A DNA stretch of 64,000 nt from Bifidobacterium catenulatum subsp. kashiwanohense JCM 15439 = DSM 21854 (GTDB lineage Bacteria > Actinomycetota > Actinomycetes > Actinomycetales > Bifidobacteriaceae). The position numbers were made by a program, and so were the translations under genes. Below, one piece after another: positions 63,603-64,000 of the stretch (the first letter of the stretch is position 1; every line of letters starts with the position of its first letter). The DNA lies in assembly GCF_001042615.1 (NCBI RefSeq), contig NZ_AP012327.1, positions 1,984,001 to 2,048,000 of the forward strand, written 5' to 3'. Under the pieces are notes generated by a model. The model saw nothing but the letters and a program-made list of their open reading frames with translations. It had not been told where the DNA came from and ran no database searches.

Positions 63603-64000
63603 TCACTCAGCGACAACCTTCACGGTGAAGGAAGCGGTGATTTCCGGGTGCAGAGCGACGGTCGCAGCGAACTCGCCGGTGGTCTTGATCGGATCCACGG
63701 TGATGTTCTTCGGGTTGACGGCAGCCTTGGAAGACAGAGCGATGGCGATCTTGTCGGCGGAAATGCCACCGAACAGCTTGCCGGACTCGGAGACCTTGGC
63801 AGCGATTTCAACGACGGAGCCCTCGATCAGACCCTTGGCGGCAACAGCCTCTTCGCGGGTGGCGACGGCCTTGGCCAGACGAGCGCGCTTCATGGACTCA
63901 ATCTGAGCAGCAGCGTTCTTGGACCAAGCAAAGGCGAGGCCCTGCGGAATCAGGTAGTTACGAGCGTAACCGGCCTTGACGGTCACGACGTCACCCGGGT
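63603..64000 (-). CDS. rplI: Ribosomal protein bL9, N-terminus outside window
   Basis: bL9 binds 23S rRNA and extends from the 50S subunit near the L1 stalk. The visible ~132 residues cover [20 protein letters not shown], the long connecting helix ([20 protein letters not shown]) and the C-terminal domain ([38 protein letters not shown]). The start lies beyond the right edge. Bifidobacteria normally have rpsF-ssb-rpsR-rplI, so this should be the end of that operon. Confidence 0.95.
   Translation of the reverse strand, partial: PGDVVTVKAGYARNYLIPQGLAFAWSKNAAAQIESMKRARLAKAVATREEAVAAKGLIEGSVVEIAAKVSESGKLFGGISADKIAIALSSKAAVNPKNITVDPIKTTGEFAATVALHPEITASFTVKVVAE

Overview
This 64-kb window reads as chromosome of a Bifidobacterium, probably of the adolescentis/catenulatum group. 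That call rests on actinobacterial hallmarks: NucS, a GlnR-type orphan regulator, GlgE, a DUF2469 protein, a Rho with an Asp/Arg-rich insertion and an HspR/HAIR operator at clpB. GC content looks high except in one block near 57.4-60.3 kb. The species is an inference.

Layout. 0-1.3 kb: 3' end of an FKBP-type isomerase and nucS. 1.4-8.3 kb: the complete F1Fo ATP synthase operon atpBEFHAGDC on the minus strand. 8.8-22.7 kb: metA, initiator tRNA-Met, a sortase-anchored surface protein, glgE, ppa, mntP, a membrane protein, glnR, nth, a family-5 solute-binding protein and valS. 23-35.5 kb, mostly minus strand: an exported helical protein, chorismate mutase, an Lrp/AsnC regulator, rho, an FAD oxidoreductase, a GNAT protein with DUF2469, and gatCAB. 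36-49 kb: an AbiEi/DUF559-like protein, a SpoU methyltransferase, a phosphoribosyltransferase-like protein, rmuC, a P1B-ATPase-like membrane protein without catalytic domains, clpB, a FAH-family hydrolase, a YggS-type PLP protein, a small HTH protein, gluQ and glpF. 49.5-53 kb: a second ssb and an intracellular GH29 alpha-L-fucosidase with an MFS transporter.

The most unusual part is 53.5-62.5 kb. An MFS exporter, a NarL-type histidine kinase and its response regulator are read leftward. A very short ORF (20 codons, perfect Shine-Dalgarno) is read rightward, followed by a hairpin, an MccB-like ThiF/E1 adenylyltransferase, an M50-type membrane metalloprotease and two ABC transporter pairs. IS30 and ISL3 transposase remnants lie at the two ends, and part of the block is AT-rich. 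I interpret it as an acquired cluster for a ribosomally made, adenylation-dependent modified peptide (microcin C-like logic) with its own export, immunity and two-component control. The window ends with tRNA-Lys(CUU) and the start-truncated rplI.

Recurring non-coding signals include many apparent leaderless promoters (a -10 hexamer 6-7 nt before the start codon), two clusters of DnaA boxes, a dispersed short intergenic repeat, and three C9-C10 tracts near the mobile region.
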